Shown here one piece after another: positions 44,539 to 64,000 of a DNA stretch of 64,000 nt. Under the pieces are notes generated by a model, which had not been told where the DNA came from, searched no databases, and saw only the letters and a list, made by a program, of their open reading frames with translations. The stretch's first letter is position 1. Each line of letters opens with the position of its first letter. The position numbers were made by a program, and so were the translations under genes. The stretch covers positions 14,387,073 to 14,451,072 of the forward strand of contig OW203767.1 in NCBI GenBank assembly GCA_934045905.1. The letters are read 5' to 3'. The DNA is from Leuctra nigra. Its lineage: Eukaryota; Arthropoda; Insecta; Plecoptera; Leuctridae.

Positions 44539-44726
44539 CTTATTATGCTTCTCTGTTCCATAGAGTAAAAATTAGATTCCCTAAATGGGACCGACGGTCT
44601 TCTATTTAGTTCCTCCATTAGTTGGTAAATATCATCTGTAGAGGTTCCAGGTATTAAATCACTTCCGAACAATATTGACCCTAAACAGGCAAGTACTGGG
44701 CTGCCATCTTGGTAAACACTGGCCAT
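44539..44726 (-). other. Candidate alternative first exon or upstream ORF of SPPL3
   Basis: An ATG at 44726 opens about 62 codons (starting MASVYQDGSPVLACLGS, ending EQRSII plus two bases) and runs into the donor AG|GTGAGA at 44539/44538. Joined directly to the SPPL3 exon at 42096 the frame continues in phase as R-AYSVMDSS. Joined to the exon at 44021 it hits TAG after one further codon and would act as an upstream ORF. The amino-acid composition looks coding-like. It could also be the first exon of a separate nested gene. Confidence 0.35.
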
Positions 44727-46116
44727 TTAATCATGTTGTACGTCACGTGAGAAATAGTTCCCCAGAAATAATCTAAATTGTATTATTCAGAACATCAAGA
44801 ACTGAGCTTTTAATCAATTAATTTATAAATAGAAATTGAGCACCTTCCAAGAAATACCGATAACTATTTGTACTGAACTGATTCGAGAAGAATGATTGTA
44901 GCCTTCCGCGCTCAACCTACCTCACACTGACCCAGGAACTGACGTAGGTTGTACAGTGCTGCTAAAAACTACTACACGCACCAGGCTGTACCCACTGGAT
45001 TCAGACGGGTATTTGGTGTGGGATATAATTACTGGAATGAATAAATTATACTCGTATTACATAAAGGTCGATTTAAGTGTCTACAATGTTACACTCCTCC
45101 ACAATCAGAACATATTTTGTTTGGGTAGTGGTTTTTGTAGTACATTAAGCAGGCCAAATAACATGGATATGGTAAATGTTGAAACCATTATTTTTGGGAG
45201 AGACCTCCTTATTAATTATTTATTATGCATTGTATTGAATGAATTTGCTTGTCTGATTTTACACCAAGAGAACATGCTGATGGAACGATGACCATTAAAA
45301 AGTATGAACACTTAAAATAATCAATAGCATCCCAAACAAAATGTACAAGTCGAAATATGTATACCAATATTTGTTAAAATACACTGTAATACATTCTTTA
45401 CGCTGGGCTCAGATTACTTTTACAATTGTAACTTGTAAGCCTGAAGAATTATCTTTAAAAGAAATGAATATTGTGCCACAATGGGTCGGGTTTATCACGC
45501 AGCACATAACTTCACAACATCGGGTTGAGTTTTTGAAACTCGTCTAGAAAATTCTTGCCCCAAGAGAAACTCTCATTGAAATGATGGTCCGACACTTAAA
45601 AGAAGCCAACTGTCAAATGTTATTATGCATCGAGCTCTGAAGAAACAGTAATACGTCAACATACCACGAAATAACTTAACTTTGCCTGAACATAAAGTAG
45701 AGCGAATATATTATTATTTTCTCTTAGGGCAAGGCCAATATCACACAAAGAAAATCTAGAAAATGAAAAGAAAGATTGCTTTTCATTTTCATTTCAGCCT
45801 AGGATATTGTGCTCTACAATACAACAAGTTTAGTTATTTTAGAAGGTTTGTTTTTTAGCGTTTGGTATTGCTATCAAGTAATAATCAATCGTAGCTCGGA
45901 AACAACTGATTGGGCGACACAGAAACGAAGCTGAGGTATTCGATAACAAACCATTTACTCCCAAGTTCATGGGGACCGAGGGGAGTGGGGCGGGAGAAGT
46001 AAGTCGACATATCTAAAGCCTCTACAGTATTAACAGTAACCCCTTTAAGTACTAATAAATTAAAACATCGATTACATGACAATAATAATTATGCAGATAG
46101 TTACGTAGAAATACTT

Positions 46117-46332
46117 CTATAATACAAATATTCGAGAGAAAACAACTGCCAACGCTGCTGGAATGATAAGAACGAGGAATTCATTTGTAAATAATCCAAG
46201 CGTCGGAATCGCCAAACTATTTTGCTTTTTTATCAAGGTAAATGGTTGACAGCTGATCTTTGAATGGATAGAGAATAGTGCGCATTTGGCAAGCAACCGT
46301 GCTGATTTTTCCATCCATTCAATTTTACCATA
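46117..46332 (-). other. Candidate terminal exon of an unknown tail-anchored protein
   Basis: On the minus strand a good acceptor (TTTACTTTCAG) at 46333 precedes an open frame of about 71 codons ending at TAG. Its C-terminus is a hydrophobic span with a basic residue (FLVLIIPAALAVVFSRIFVL), as in tail-anchored membrane proteins. An internal ATG at about 46311 would allow a 65-residue form. I do not recognise the protein and no upstream exon was found, so it may be chance. Confidence 0.25.
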
Positions 46333-46772
46333 CTGAAAGTAAATATGATCATAGCATGTTGACCTTACGACAACTATCAATCACTTTTACTATCAAATCT
46401 TCTTTATTCAATAAGCGATTCTTGAGATGGTTAATACTGGGAATAGTGAATTTATAATTAAAAAGCTACTAATATTATTGACATGTGATAATTTGAATGT
46501 TTAAAAATAAGCAAAACAGAAAGCGAGCATGGTTAAGCCCCCCTCCCTACCCCCTCGAACCCCGCGTGACGAACCAATCAAAATCTTCCAACCCTCCCCG
46601 GGAACATTGTATCATTATTGTTTTGTGTCCAAGATCACTCGGCCGAGGAAAATAAATCCAACGGCCACACGGCCACTGAAAACAAGATGAAGATGTTGTT
46701 GTTTTTGGTTGGTTTTAGTACGTCTTTAGAACGGCGCGGTGTGTAAATTACGAGCAATTATCTGGCACAAAG

Positions 46773-55934
<9,162 letters not shown>

Positions 55935-56448
55935 GACGGATGATTTGAGATTTCACACGCAATGCACAAGAACACCACTAAAGCACAAAATTATTAAGAT
56001 GGCCGCGCCCGCCAACACTTAAAGTAGTCCTTGAATATTCCTGAAATGTATTCTTCCGCCAATGACGTCACAACAGAAGAGCGCGAAATCGTTAATTTTA
56101 ACTTCAAAGGGTGTTTGTTATTTTAGGTCTAGAAATTATAAATATAATATTTTTTGCTTGGATGCATTGAAATTCATATGGAAGTACGATTATCTTATCA
56201 TTTAAAACTTAAATAGTTTGTCTAATAACTTAGAATACACACTATTTAATAAAAGTTAAATTTTTGCGAACAATCGAATACGGCCAACATTCTATTGACC
56301 TTGAAGTTACCTGTTTTACCGATCTTTTTCGTGAAAATAGCAACGCCGACGCCGGGGAACACAGCGAACACAGCATTTTACACCTTGACTTGACGGACTT
56401 GACATCTTTGGACTTGACTTTCATTCTGCTTGACGTGGCCCTGCCAAA
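55935..56448. promoter_or_regulatory. Bidirectional promoter region of 14-3-3 epsilon and TMED2
   Basis: Only 514 bp separate the two start codons, on opposite strands. Both 5' UTRs and promoters must lie here unless unseen non-coding exons exist. It contains AAGATGGCCGCG (about 55998), a YY1-like motif common at housekeeping promoters, and a CpG-containing patch near 56340-56360. Confidence 0.5.
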
Positions 56449-59400
56449 ATGTCTGTTTATTTGTCAATATTTGTAATATTTTTATCGTTGTTAAACAACA
56501 TTAATATTAGCGATGGTTACTTCATTACTGTAGATGCTCATGCAGAAGAATGTTTCTTTGACAGAGTAGAATCTGGCACGAAAATGGGTATGTATTCTGA
56601 CATAAGCAAGAGCAAAGGCTGTAGCCCACTACTGTACCTAAATAGCTCCTACCTAGTACCTACTCTTTACAGCTTGTCAACCTCAGTCAGTGCTAGTAGT
56701 AACCCTACAAGTCCCTTGAGAGGAGCCCTTCATACGATTCATCCAAGGGTTTAAGCCACATGCACGATTGAGACAGCCGGCCGAGGCGAACGCAAACGAT
56801 GTTGGTGAATCCACTGTGATATTCACAATTCAGACGCGTGTACGGAAAAAATGTTAAAAGCAAAACACCAACTGTTTGCATCTGCGTCGTCCGTTCGTGT
56901 CAATTGAGATTGGGAATTTCTTTATCCAGTCCGTTGGCTGTCTGCAGCAGGCATAAAAAACCTGCTAAAGGAGAGTTTACTAAATTTCTTGTCGCAGTGG
57001 GACAACTGGCAAAACGAATATAAAATTTTAAATGAATAGCAAGTCCATATCAAGTGACACGGCACAAGGAACTTAAAATAACCCACCAGGGGCTGTGGCA
57101 AGGTTGGCCGATGAGGCTGGAGCAATGTCAATGCGCTGGCATTTAGAGCCAGAACGTTGAAACGTCAAGTCATAAAAAGTGCTGTATTGTCAAACTTGCT
57201 GAAAACTAGATGTTATGTCCATTTATTTTGTCAAATTATTGTTATTTTGATAATAATGAAGTGGGGGATCTGGAAGATATCCAGTGAAGTATACAATTTC
57301 AGCAGACGAGTGTTGATTAAAAGCTCTTAAGTCCTATCACAAATTCACTTGAAAGTTGGCACAGGGGAAAAGCAATACGTAAAAAAAAAACGAAAATGAT
57401 GACTGCCATCATTATTATGGTCTTCACACTTTTGAGAGCATTGGTCAACGTTTACTAAAGCTCACACATTTTCCCACCCCTACTGCCATTACAACACTTT
57501 CAGAGATAGTAGACAATGTAATCTTTCTCAATTACGACCTTAACAACATCAAACTATAAACAATACTTTGTTAGACCACCTGTATTAGATCAGATCACTG
57601 TTGTTTAAGGGCAACTTGACAGCAAGGTCATATCGCACACTTTATTTTATACCTACCTAATACTAGAGTGGAAGAGAGGTCATGGGCAAATTTACAGTGC
57701 ATCAGTTCAGGGGAGCAATGTACTGGCAAGAAGACCGGTACAGAATGGGGGTGGATAGTTCGGGCCAGTCCATCTCGAGGGGAGGAGACTTGCCCAAAGA
57801 TGTTGACCATGGCCCATGGCCCAAGGGCTATGAATTTGGGTGCCAACACGTGGGCTGGCCCCTGAAGCCCCACCACCACGTGAATGTGTCAAACCTATGT
57901 CTTGTTCCAGGATTGATGTTCGAGATTGCAGAAGGAGGCTTCTTGGACATCGATGTGAAGATCGTCGGTCCAGACGGCAAAGTGATCTACCAAGGGGAAC
58001 GGGAGACGAGTGGCAAATACACATTTGCCGCACATATGGCAGGAGTTTATACATATTGCTTCAGTAACCAGATGTCCACAATGACTCCGAAGGTTGTCAT
58101 GTTCAACATGGATGTTGGGGATGCACCGAAGGCTACAGCGGAAGAAGACCCTGCTGCTCAAGGTAGTATTCTTTTATTATACACAAGGATTTGTGTAGGT
58201 ATTAATACGTACCGAGTTTAATGTCTTTTTAGCATCCTAATGGAATTTGAAGAGGTGGTCAGAGAGATTTTTAATCAATCTGTTAAGCATTCAACTTTGA
58301 TTTATGTAAAATTTTAATGAAAAATGCTATTTTGAAATGCTATGACAAAATTAAAATATCCCACGAAATAAGCAAATGATGCAATAAAAACCCTTATATC
58401 TGTCAAGAAAATATCAGGAAAAGTCAGATAATACCAAAAAATCTGCATTTACTTTTGTTCAATTTCTGGAACTTTCTGCACCCTGTGGAAAAATCTTTAA
58501 GATCTTAGCAGGAACATTTCTTGTTCCATATACCTACCTAGATAATATTATTGTCTTAATCCTCAAAAAATGTAAACAAGAATTATACAAGATCTTGCCA
58601 AGATTAGAAAGATCTTGTTAATCTTTGCAATACGAGGGCTGTTCAAAATACGCGGACTGATTTAATTGCGCGACAATGGAGCGTAGGAGAGCAGTGCGGT
58701 TGGCAGCATTGTTTAGCATGACTCTTCCTGAGCACAACTGTTTTTTCAAGATTTTCGATAACCTTCTTTATTGTTAAGTTACAGCTGTTATGGTGAAACA
58801 AGATTTTTGTGTTCGTCCAATTTGTGCTAATTTGTGAAATTTATCAAAAAGAAGGTCTCTTCAGGTTTTGGGGTTTGGGGTTTGTCTCTTCGCCGGTCAA
58901 GACACGTTTCAAAAAGTTTTCCTCGTCATTTGCCACTTCAAGAAGTTCCGAATTACCATGAAAACAAATTTTAACTGGAAGTTGCAGATGAGACAAGTGG
59001 CTGAAATGTTTGTTCCGAGACTTTTGACCGAGAAAAGAAAACACCGAGCTTTGGTTTGTCAGCAACTTCTTGAAATGGAAAAATTACAATGAAAACTTTT
59101 TGGAACGTGTCATTACTGGAGACGAGACGTCCCTAAAACCTCCATAACTAAAGAAACCCTCTGAAGAGACCTTCTTTTTGATAAATTTCACAAATTATCA
59201 CAAATTGGACGAACACAAAAATCTTGTTTCACCATAACAGCTGTAACTTGAGTCCTTGACCATAAAGAAGGTTGTCGAAAATCTAAAAAAACAGTTGTGC
59301 TCAGGAAGAGTCATGCTAAACAATGCTGCCAAACGCACTGCTCTCCTACGCTCCATTGCCGCGCAATTAAATCAGTCCGCGTATTTTTTGAACAGCCCTC

Positions 59401-59888
59401 GTATCTTGATAAGGAGGCAAGATCTTGGCAATTTTGACAAGATCTAGCATATAATATAAAAAATAATTACCCCCTTCTGAAAAATATTACAAGATCTTTA
59501 AAGATCTTGAAATGTTTTTGCTAAGATCTTGTAAAGATTTTTCAGCAGGGCATCTACTTCATTGGTGATGTTATATCAGATCATCAATTAACTTCATCTT
59601 GATTATTAAGTTTCAAATTCTACTTGAAATCTTACAATTTGTTAAATTTCAGCGGAAGATCACAACAAGCTCCAGGATATGATCAAGGAGCTGTCGACTA
59701 CTCTGACTGGCGTCAAGCACGAGCAAGACTACATGCAAGTCCGCGACAGGATCCACCGCAGCATCAACGACAGCACAAACTCCCGCGTCGTCATGTGGTC
59801 CTTCTTCGAGGCATTGGTGTTGGTGGCGATGACGCTAGGACAGGTTTACTATCTCAAGAGGTTCTTCGAAGTGCGACGAGTAGTATAA
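56449..59888 (+). CDS. TMED2: Transmembrane emp24 domain-containing protein 2 (p24 beta)
   Basis: Type I membrane cargo receptor cycling between ER and Golgi in COPII and COPI vesicles. Coding exons are 56449-56587, 57911-58162 and 59653-59888; phases agree and the protein is 208 residues, near the human 201. In order: a signal peptide ([17 protein letters not shown]), the GOLD domain ([18 protein letters not shown], then [39 protein letters not shown] with the disulfide cysteines, [16 protein letters not shown]), a coiled-coil ([17 protein letters not shown] to [19 protein letters not shown]), one transmembrane helix ([20 protein letters not shown]) and the cytosolic tail [11 protein letters not shown] with the FF motif for coat binding. 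Intron 2 carries a mariner remnant. The 76 codons before exon 2 happen to stay open in the same frame. Confidence 0.97.
57205..57490 (+). repeat. Dispersed repeat, second copy at 40867-41160
   Basis: Similar to 40867-41160 over most of its length, as described there. It lies in TMED2 intron 1. Confidence 0.55.
58633..59401. mobile_element. Mariner-type transposon remnant with about 230-bp inverted repeats
   Basis: 769 bp bounded by TA at 58631-58632 and 59402-59403, the target duplication of Tc1/mariner elements. The left end CGAGGGCTGTTCAAAATACG and the right end CGTATTTTTTGAACAGCCCT plus CG are inverted repeats, and the similarity runs about 230 bp inward. The centre keeps fragments of a mariner transposase: [19 protein letters not shown] in one frame and, after a frameshift, ERVITGDET in another. 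Most of the catalytic domain is deleted, so it is inactive. Confidence 0.88.
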
Positions 59889-60099
59889 TCGAGAGATTTA
59901 CGTGCTAGAGTACAAATCTCAACTTCATGAAATCATTCGTTTTCATATCATTTGATTTGTGTTACGGGCTGTAGGACGACTGAAGAAATTGTGAAGTTTA
60001 ATTACTAAAATAATTGGTCCTTCAAGTTTATTTCTTGTGATACTTCACATTAATTTTTTGAGGAATAAAAAGGAAGGTTGTGTTTTGTTATTTTTGTCA

Positions 60100-60105
60100 A
60101 ATAAA
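60100..60105 (+). terminator. Probable TMED2 poly(A) signal
   Basis: AATAAA, 212 bases after the TMED2 stop, in a T-rich context. Confidence 0.55.
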
Positions 60106-60394
60106 TTTTAATTTCTTTGCAAGTTACTGCAATGCCTCATGTGAAATCTTGGGTTCCTATAGATGAGTTGTTCCGTCAAAGCAAATGTTTACTTAGGTAT
60201 GCATAATATTCTATACTGTGCCTACACGAACATTTCCATTGTCGATTCAAGTTCAGAATAGGTTTGGAATTGTGCAAAAACTATCCATTATTGTCATGCC
60301 ACAAGCTGTTGTTAGGATTTTCAGGTGTGTAAATTATTTAAACCTGTACATCTACAGTCAATAAATGTCTTGCATACATCTTTTAAAAGGTATT

Positions 60395-60400
60395 TTTATT
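60395..60400 (-). terminator. Probable MRPL18 poly(A) signal
   Basis: AATAAA on the minus strand, 60 bases past the MRPL18 stop codon. Confidence 0.55.
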
Positions 60401-60459
60401 AATTTTAATATGACTTGACTACCTATCCTATGTTAATGGTTGGGAAGCTTGGAAACCTG

Positions 60460-61408
60460 TTACTCATGGACTTCCCAAGGCTTTTCTGGTCTATGAAGGT
60501 CCGATGGTCTGTGAGGCATATATCTCTCTGCTTCTTTCAATGCCACTCCACCTTCTTCAATGGCATTCAGCAGAGCAGCCATCTAAAAAAAGATCAAATT
60601 AACAAATCTTTAACTTACACTGAAAAATATTGCATTTTACTTGTATTAGTATAACGTGCAATTATTTACTTTTCCACCAGCTGCCGGTTTTAAATCTGAG
60701 CGTATTTCTGTAAGACCCGACTCCAAACACCTCTGAGCTAAGATACGACCAAGATTGGAATACGCTGGCATATCTTGAGTCCTAGAATAAGCATAAAGTA
60801 TCTACCAAGTTACAACTTGAAAATAATGAGAACATTGAAGAATGTCAGTCTAGGTATAATCTACTTGCCTGTACAAGTATTTCTTTATTGCCCATTCATT
60901 TGTTGAGGCAGAAATTACTGTTGGTCCTGTGTAGTGAACGATTTTTGCTGTTAAATGTCGACCAGTCGTTTCGACAACTAATCTGTTGGTTAGGAACCAT
61001 GATATTATCAAGGAAGGCATATTCAATGTTCGGTAGGACCTCCTACCTGGTGATCATGGTCGGCTGACCAATTACGCTCAGGTAATAACATGTTACATTA
61101 GTTCTCCAATGAACCTACAACGAATGTTCTCTTCTCTCATAAAATATCGACATTTAGGCTAGTACATTAACTTACTTGTGCCAGAAATCCCGGCCAGGTG
61201 TCTCACAGTGATAGCCACTGGGTTTGTACGCTATCCGCAACTTCTCCAAGTTACGTGGATTCCTATTGTGAAATACTGGACTTATGTCATTGTTACCTTG
61301 CACTTCTTGCTTAGAAGAGAAATGAGAAATACGTAGAACTTTGTTCACATTAGGAATACAAGACCGTAACAATGTTGTGTTTGACATCTTTGACATATTT
61401 AACCTCAC
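60460..61408 (-). CDS. mRpL18: Mitochondrial large ribosomal subunit protein uL18m
   Basis: Component of the mitochondrial 39S ribosomal subunit; in mammals it also helps import 5S rRNA. Coding exons on the minus strand are 61408-61176, 60982-60869, 60781-60670 and 60582-60460, with phases that agree; 193 residues from the first ATG (61408), or seven fewer from the ATG at 61387. Family blocks are [59 protein letters not shown] and [15 protein letters not shown]. The N-terminus is basic and Ser/Thr-rich, fitting a mitochondrial presequence. The intron after exon 2 starts GCAAGT rather than GT, a GC-AG intron. It is convergent with TMED2 and divergent from beta adaptin. Confidence 0.95.
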
Positions 61409-61689
61409 ATTTTGCTTTTAGTAAAAAAGCACAGCCTTCTGACAAATTATGACCTTCGAATGAAGTGGAGAGCGTGCCAATAGATAAAAGTCAGAATGAT
61501 GTTTAAATTATTAGCTTTAATTTCATTTTGATTGATAAACGTAACATTTAAAAATATAAATTTAAAAATTGTCATTTAACAATTATTTTTATCTGCTAAT
61601 ACTAGATAGATATATGATATGTAGTTTTAATTTGGGGAATGGGAAAACTAAATACGCCCACTTGTCACAATTTTCGTAAATTCGTATAA

Positions 61690-61800
61690 ATAGTCAGTCA
61701 ATCAATGGTGGCGTTTTGTACTGTCAGAAATTGGTCCATCTACTTGTTACAGAAGATAATTTAGATTCCAGCACGTTACTCTTGAATAACTTTGACGTTG
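61690..61800 (+). other. Probable non-coding first exon of AP-1/2 beta
   Basis: A TCAGTC initiator-like motif lies near 61694, and the sequence up to 61800 ends in a donor (GACGTTG|GTAAGT). The next acceptor, CTTTATAG at 62121, opens the exon with the start codon. The interval 61409-61689 should hold the shared promoter with MRPL18. Confidence 0.45.
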
Positions 61801-62130
61801 GTAAGTTTAAATCTGTTAATATATTAGCTGTTCATATCTTTTTTTACTAGAGCTTACATTCAACGCTTTTCTGTAATTTGGAATTCAAATTTCCAGTCGG
61901 TATAATTTGTAACCCACCTAGGAGTTAGCCCCTGCTTTCTTCAGAACATATCTACTACCTAGGTAGGTAGGTGTACAGGCTCTCTAGCTCTCTAGTCGGG
62001 CTATGGTACTACCTACTTAGCTACTTAGGAAATTGTGTATAGGTATGTGATACGCATAGCATTATTTCATTATAATATTGGAATGGTTTGTTGTTAATCT
62101 GTTTCTCTTTACTCTTTATAGCCCCCCACC

Positions 62131-63627
62131 ATGACTGACTCAAAGTACTTCACGACTACGAAGAAGGGTGAAATATTTGAATTGAAGTCGGAGCTTAACA
62201 ATGATAAGAAAGAAAAGAAACGAGAGGCTGTTAAGAAAGTTATCGCATCGATGACTGTGGGAAAGGATGTTTCAGCATTATTTCCCGACGTAGTCAACTG
62301 CATGCAGACCGATAATCTTGAGCTGAAGAAACTTGTATACTTGTACCTGATGAACTATGCAAAGAGTCAGCCTGATATGGCCATCATGGCTGTTAACACC
62401 TTCGTGAAGGTACGCACTTTGTAACAATTACTAATTCACAATCAAGTCTAATTCGAGTCGAGTCAATCTCTTCAATTTCTAATTCACTTTTGTTACAGGA
62501 TTGTGAAGACCCAAACCCACTTATTCGTGCCCTCGCTGTAAGAACCATGGGATGTATTCGAGTAGATAAGATAACTGAGTACTTGTGTGAGCCGTTGCGT
62601 AAGTGTTTGAAAGATGAAGACCCATACGTTCGCAAGACTGCGGCTGTGTGCGTGGCGAAACTCTACGACATCAACGCACAACTTGTCGAGGATCAAGGCT
62701 TCTTGGATCAGCTGAAAGACTTGCTCTCCGACTCCAATCCAATGGTCGTTGCCAACGCCGTGGCCGCTCTGTCCGAGATCAACGAGGCAAGCTTGAGTGG
62801 ATCTCCGCTGATCGAGATGAATGCTCAGACTATCAACAAGCTTCTTACAGCTTTGAATGAGTGCACGGAATGGGGACAAGTGTTCATTCTGGACTCGTTG
62901 GCTAATTACAGCCCAAAAGATGATCGTGAGGCACAGAGGTTAGTGAAGACATGTCATTACTAGGAAATCTTAAAGTATAACTACCTACAGTCTGTTTTTT
63001 TACTGTATGAACTCTCACCAGATGGAGCCACAGTCAGTTGTTTTGCTAGGCCGAGAAAGACTTCATTGCGCGCTCACCTTGCAATGTTGTCTTTCTCGGC
63101 CTAGCAGAACAACTGACGGTGTCTCGGTCTGTAGAGAGTTCAAACATAGAAAAAACAGACTGTAGTCATGTAAATTTGTATGAAAGTTATTTTTGCGAAA
63201 TGTTTTGAATGATGTCATGATACCTATCATTGTGGATTGTCTTGGTAAAAACTTGAACACTTTAATGAGCTAGCACCGAATAGTGTAACGGTCTGCTTTT
63301 CATTGACACTATGATTGGAGACCTCAGTGGGATTTGTCCTTAAACGCTTGACCTCTGCGTAGCATCTGTGAGCGTATCACGCCTCGCCTGGCGCACGCCA
63401 ACGCCGCCGTCGTTCTGTCTGCCGTGAAGGTGCTGATGAAGTTCATGGAGATGCTTCCGTCGGACACGGACTTCGTCGCGACTCTCACCAAGAAGCTGGC
63501 TCCTCCTCTCGTCACGCTCCTCTCTTCGGAGCCGGAGGTGCAGTACGTGGCGCTGCGCAACATCAATCTCATCGTGCAGAAGCGTCCGGACATATTGAAA
63601 CACGAGATGAAGGTGTTTTTCGTCAAG
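62131..63627 (+). CDS. AP-1-2beta: AP-1/AP-2 complex subunit beta, 5' part
   Basis: Large beta subunit of the clathrin adaptors AP-1 (trans-Golgi, endosomes) and AP-2 (plasma membrane); insects use one gene for both. Coding exons seen are 62131-62409, 62499-62938 and 63363-63627, in phase; the gene runs off the right edge after the donor at 63628. The start CCCCACCATGAC is a good initiation context, preceded by an acceptor at 62121. The N-terminus [20 protein letters not shown], then [55 protein letters not shown] and [20 protein letters not shown] blocks belong to the alpha-solenoid trunk of beta adaptins. About 328 of the roughly 930 expected residues are present. The hinge with the clathrin box and the ear domain lie outside the window. 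Confidence 0.97.
62985..63165. mobile_element. MITE in beta adaptin intron
   Basis: CTACAGTCTGTTTTTT on the left and AAAAAACAGACTGTAG on the right are inverted repeats. Inner arms match too (GCTAGGCCGAGAAAGAC against GTCTTTCTCGGCCTAGC). 181 bp, no coding capacity. Confidence 0.88.
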
Positions 63628-63689
63628 GTACGCTGGCCAAACCATGTCATTAAATTTGTGCATTTCGAATTAGGTAGGTATAGGCCAGT

Positions 63690-63850
63690 GTTGAGTAAGT
63701 TAGGTACTTGAGAAAAGGAACTTCGTTAAAGTTAAGTTACTTGGTCAAAAAAGGAACTTTTTTAAAGATAAGTTACTTCATGAAAAAAGGAACTTACAAG
63801 TTACCAGTTACCCAAAAGTAACTTGCAAAGTTACTTTTAAAGTTACCGCG
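63690..63850 (+). repeat. Degenerate AAGTTACTT-rich repeat
   Basis: Motifs AGTTACTT, AAGTTAC and AAAGGAACTT recur about a dozen times. It is intronic, directly after the third coding exon of beta adaptin. Confidence 0.6.
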
Positions 63851-64000
63851 ATGGATTTTTAGGGAAAAAACGTGAATTTTGTGGCAGGGTAATAGTGGTT
63901 TCAAACGTAATGTCATACATGCAGTGTACAAATAGTTTCATTTTCCCGCATTTATATCACCATATAAATCTACAATAGATAGAAATTCACACGTAAGGAA

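Overview
The window is nuclear DNA of an arthropod, most likely an insect. Its genes are split by GT-AG introns, and their proteins (Orai, SPPL3, 14-3-3 epsilon, TMED2, mitochondrial L18, AP-1/2 beta) resemble insect and other animal orthologues. The intergenic and intronic DNA is AT-rich, crowded with short inverted-repeat transposons, and studded with poly(G)/poly(C) tracts and TAGGTAGGTA-like runs. The dense small elements would fit a hemipteran such as a whitefly or aphid, but the species cannot be fixed from sequence alone.

Layout. 1-11885: no convincing gene; SINE-like copies, inverted-repeat elements, two CpG-rich promoter-like patches and one possible minus-strand first exon. 11886-19792 (+): an Orai calcium-channel gene in four coding exons. 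Three tandem arrays sit on its exon boundaries: 128-bp units that each carry a splice acceptor (17520-18114), 20-bp units carrying a splice-donor-like sequence (18212-18490), and about 27.5 copies of a 72-bp unit copied from the last codons and stop (19793-21790). 26766-28425 (+): a second, strongly diverged Orai paralogue with unusual residues at the gating positions. 30810-43991 (-): SPPL3, a GxGD intramembrane protease; its largest intron holds a recently inserted 5.3-kb LTR retrotransposon on the opposite strand (33361-38648). That element has no visible reverse transcriptase and instead carries a 650-residue, very acidic protein. 46773-55934 (-): 14-3-3 epsilon. 56449-59888 (+): TMED2/p24 beta, head-to-head with 14-3-3 epsilon across about 0.5 kb. 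60460-61408 (-): mitochondrial ribosomal protein L18. 62131 to the right edge (+): the 5' part of the AP-1/AP-2 beta adaptin gene.

Functionally, two genes encode store-operated calcium entry channel subunits. SPPL3 (Golgi intramembrane protease), TMED2 (COPI/COPII cargo receptor) and beta adaptin (clathrin coats) all act in the secretory pathway. Nothing suggests co-regulation beyond shared promoter regions of the head-to-head pairs (14-3-3 epsilon/TMED2 and MRPL18/beta adaptin).

The most unusual content is the junction-anchored tandem amplification inside orai, the diverged Orai paralogue, and the acidic-ORF LTR element. Exon boundaries were set by eye from splice consensus, reading phase and remembered family sequences, not by alignment software or transcript data.
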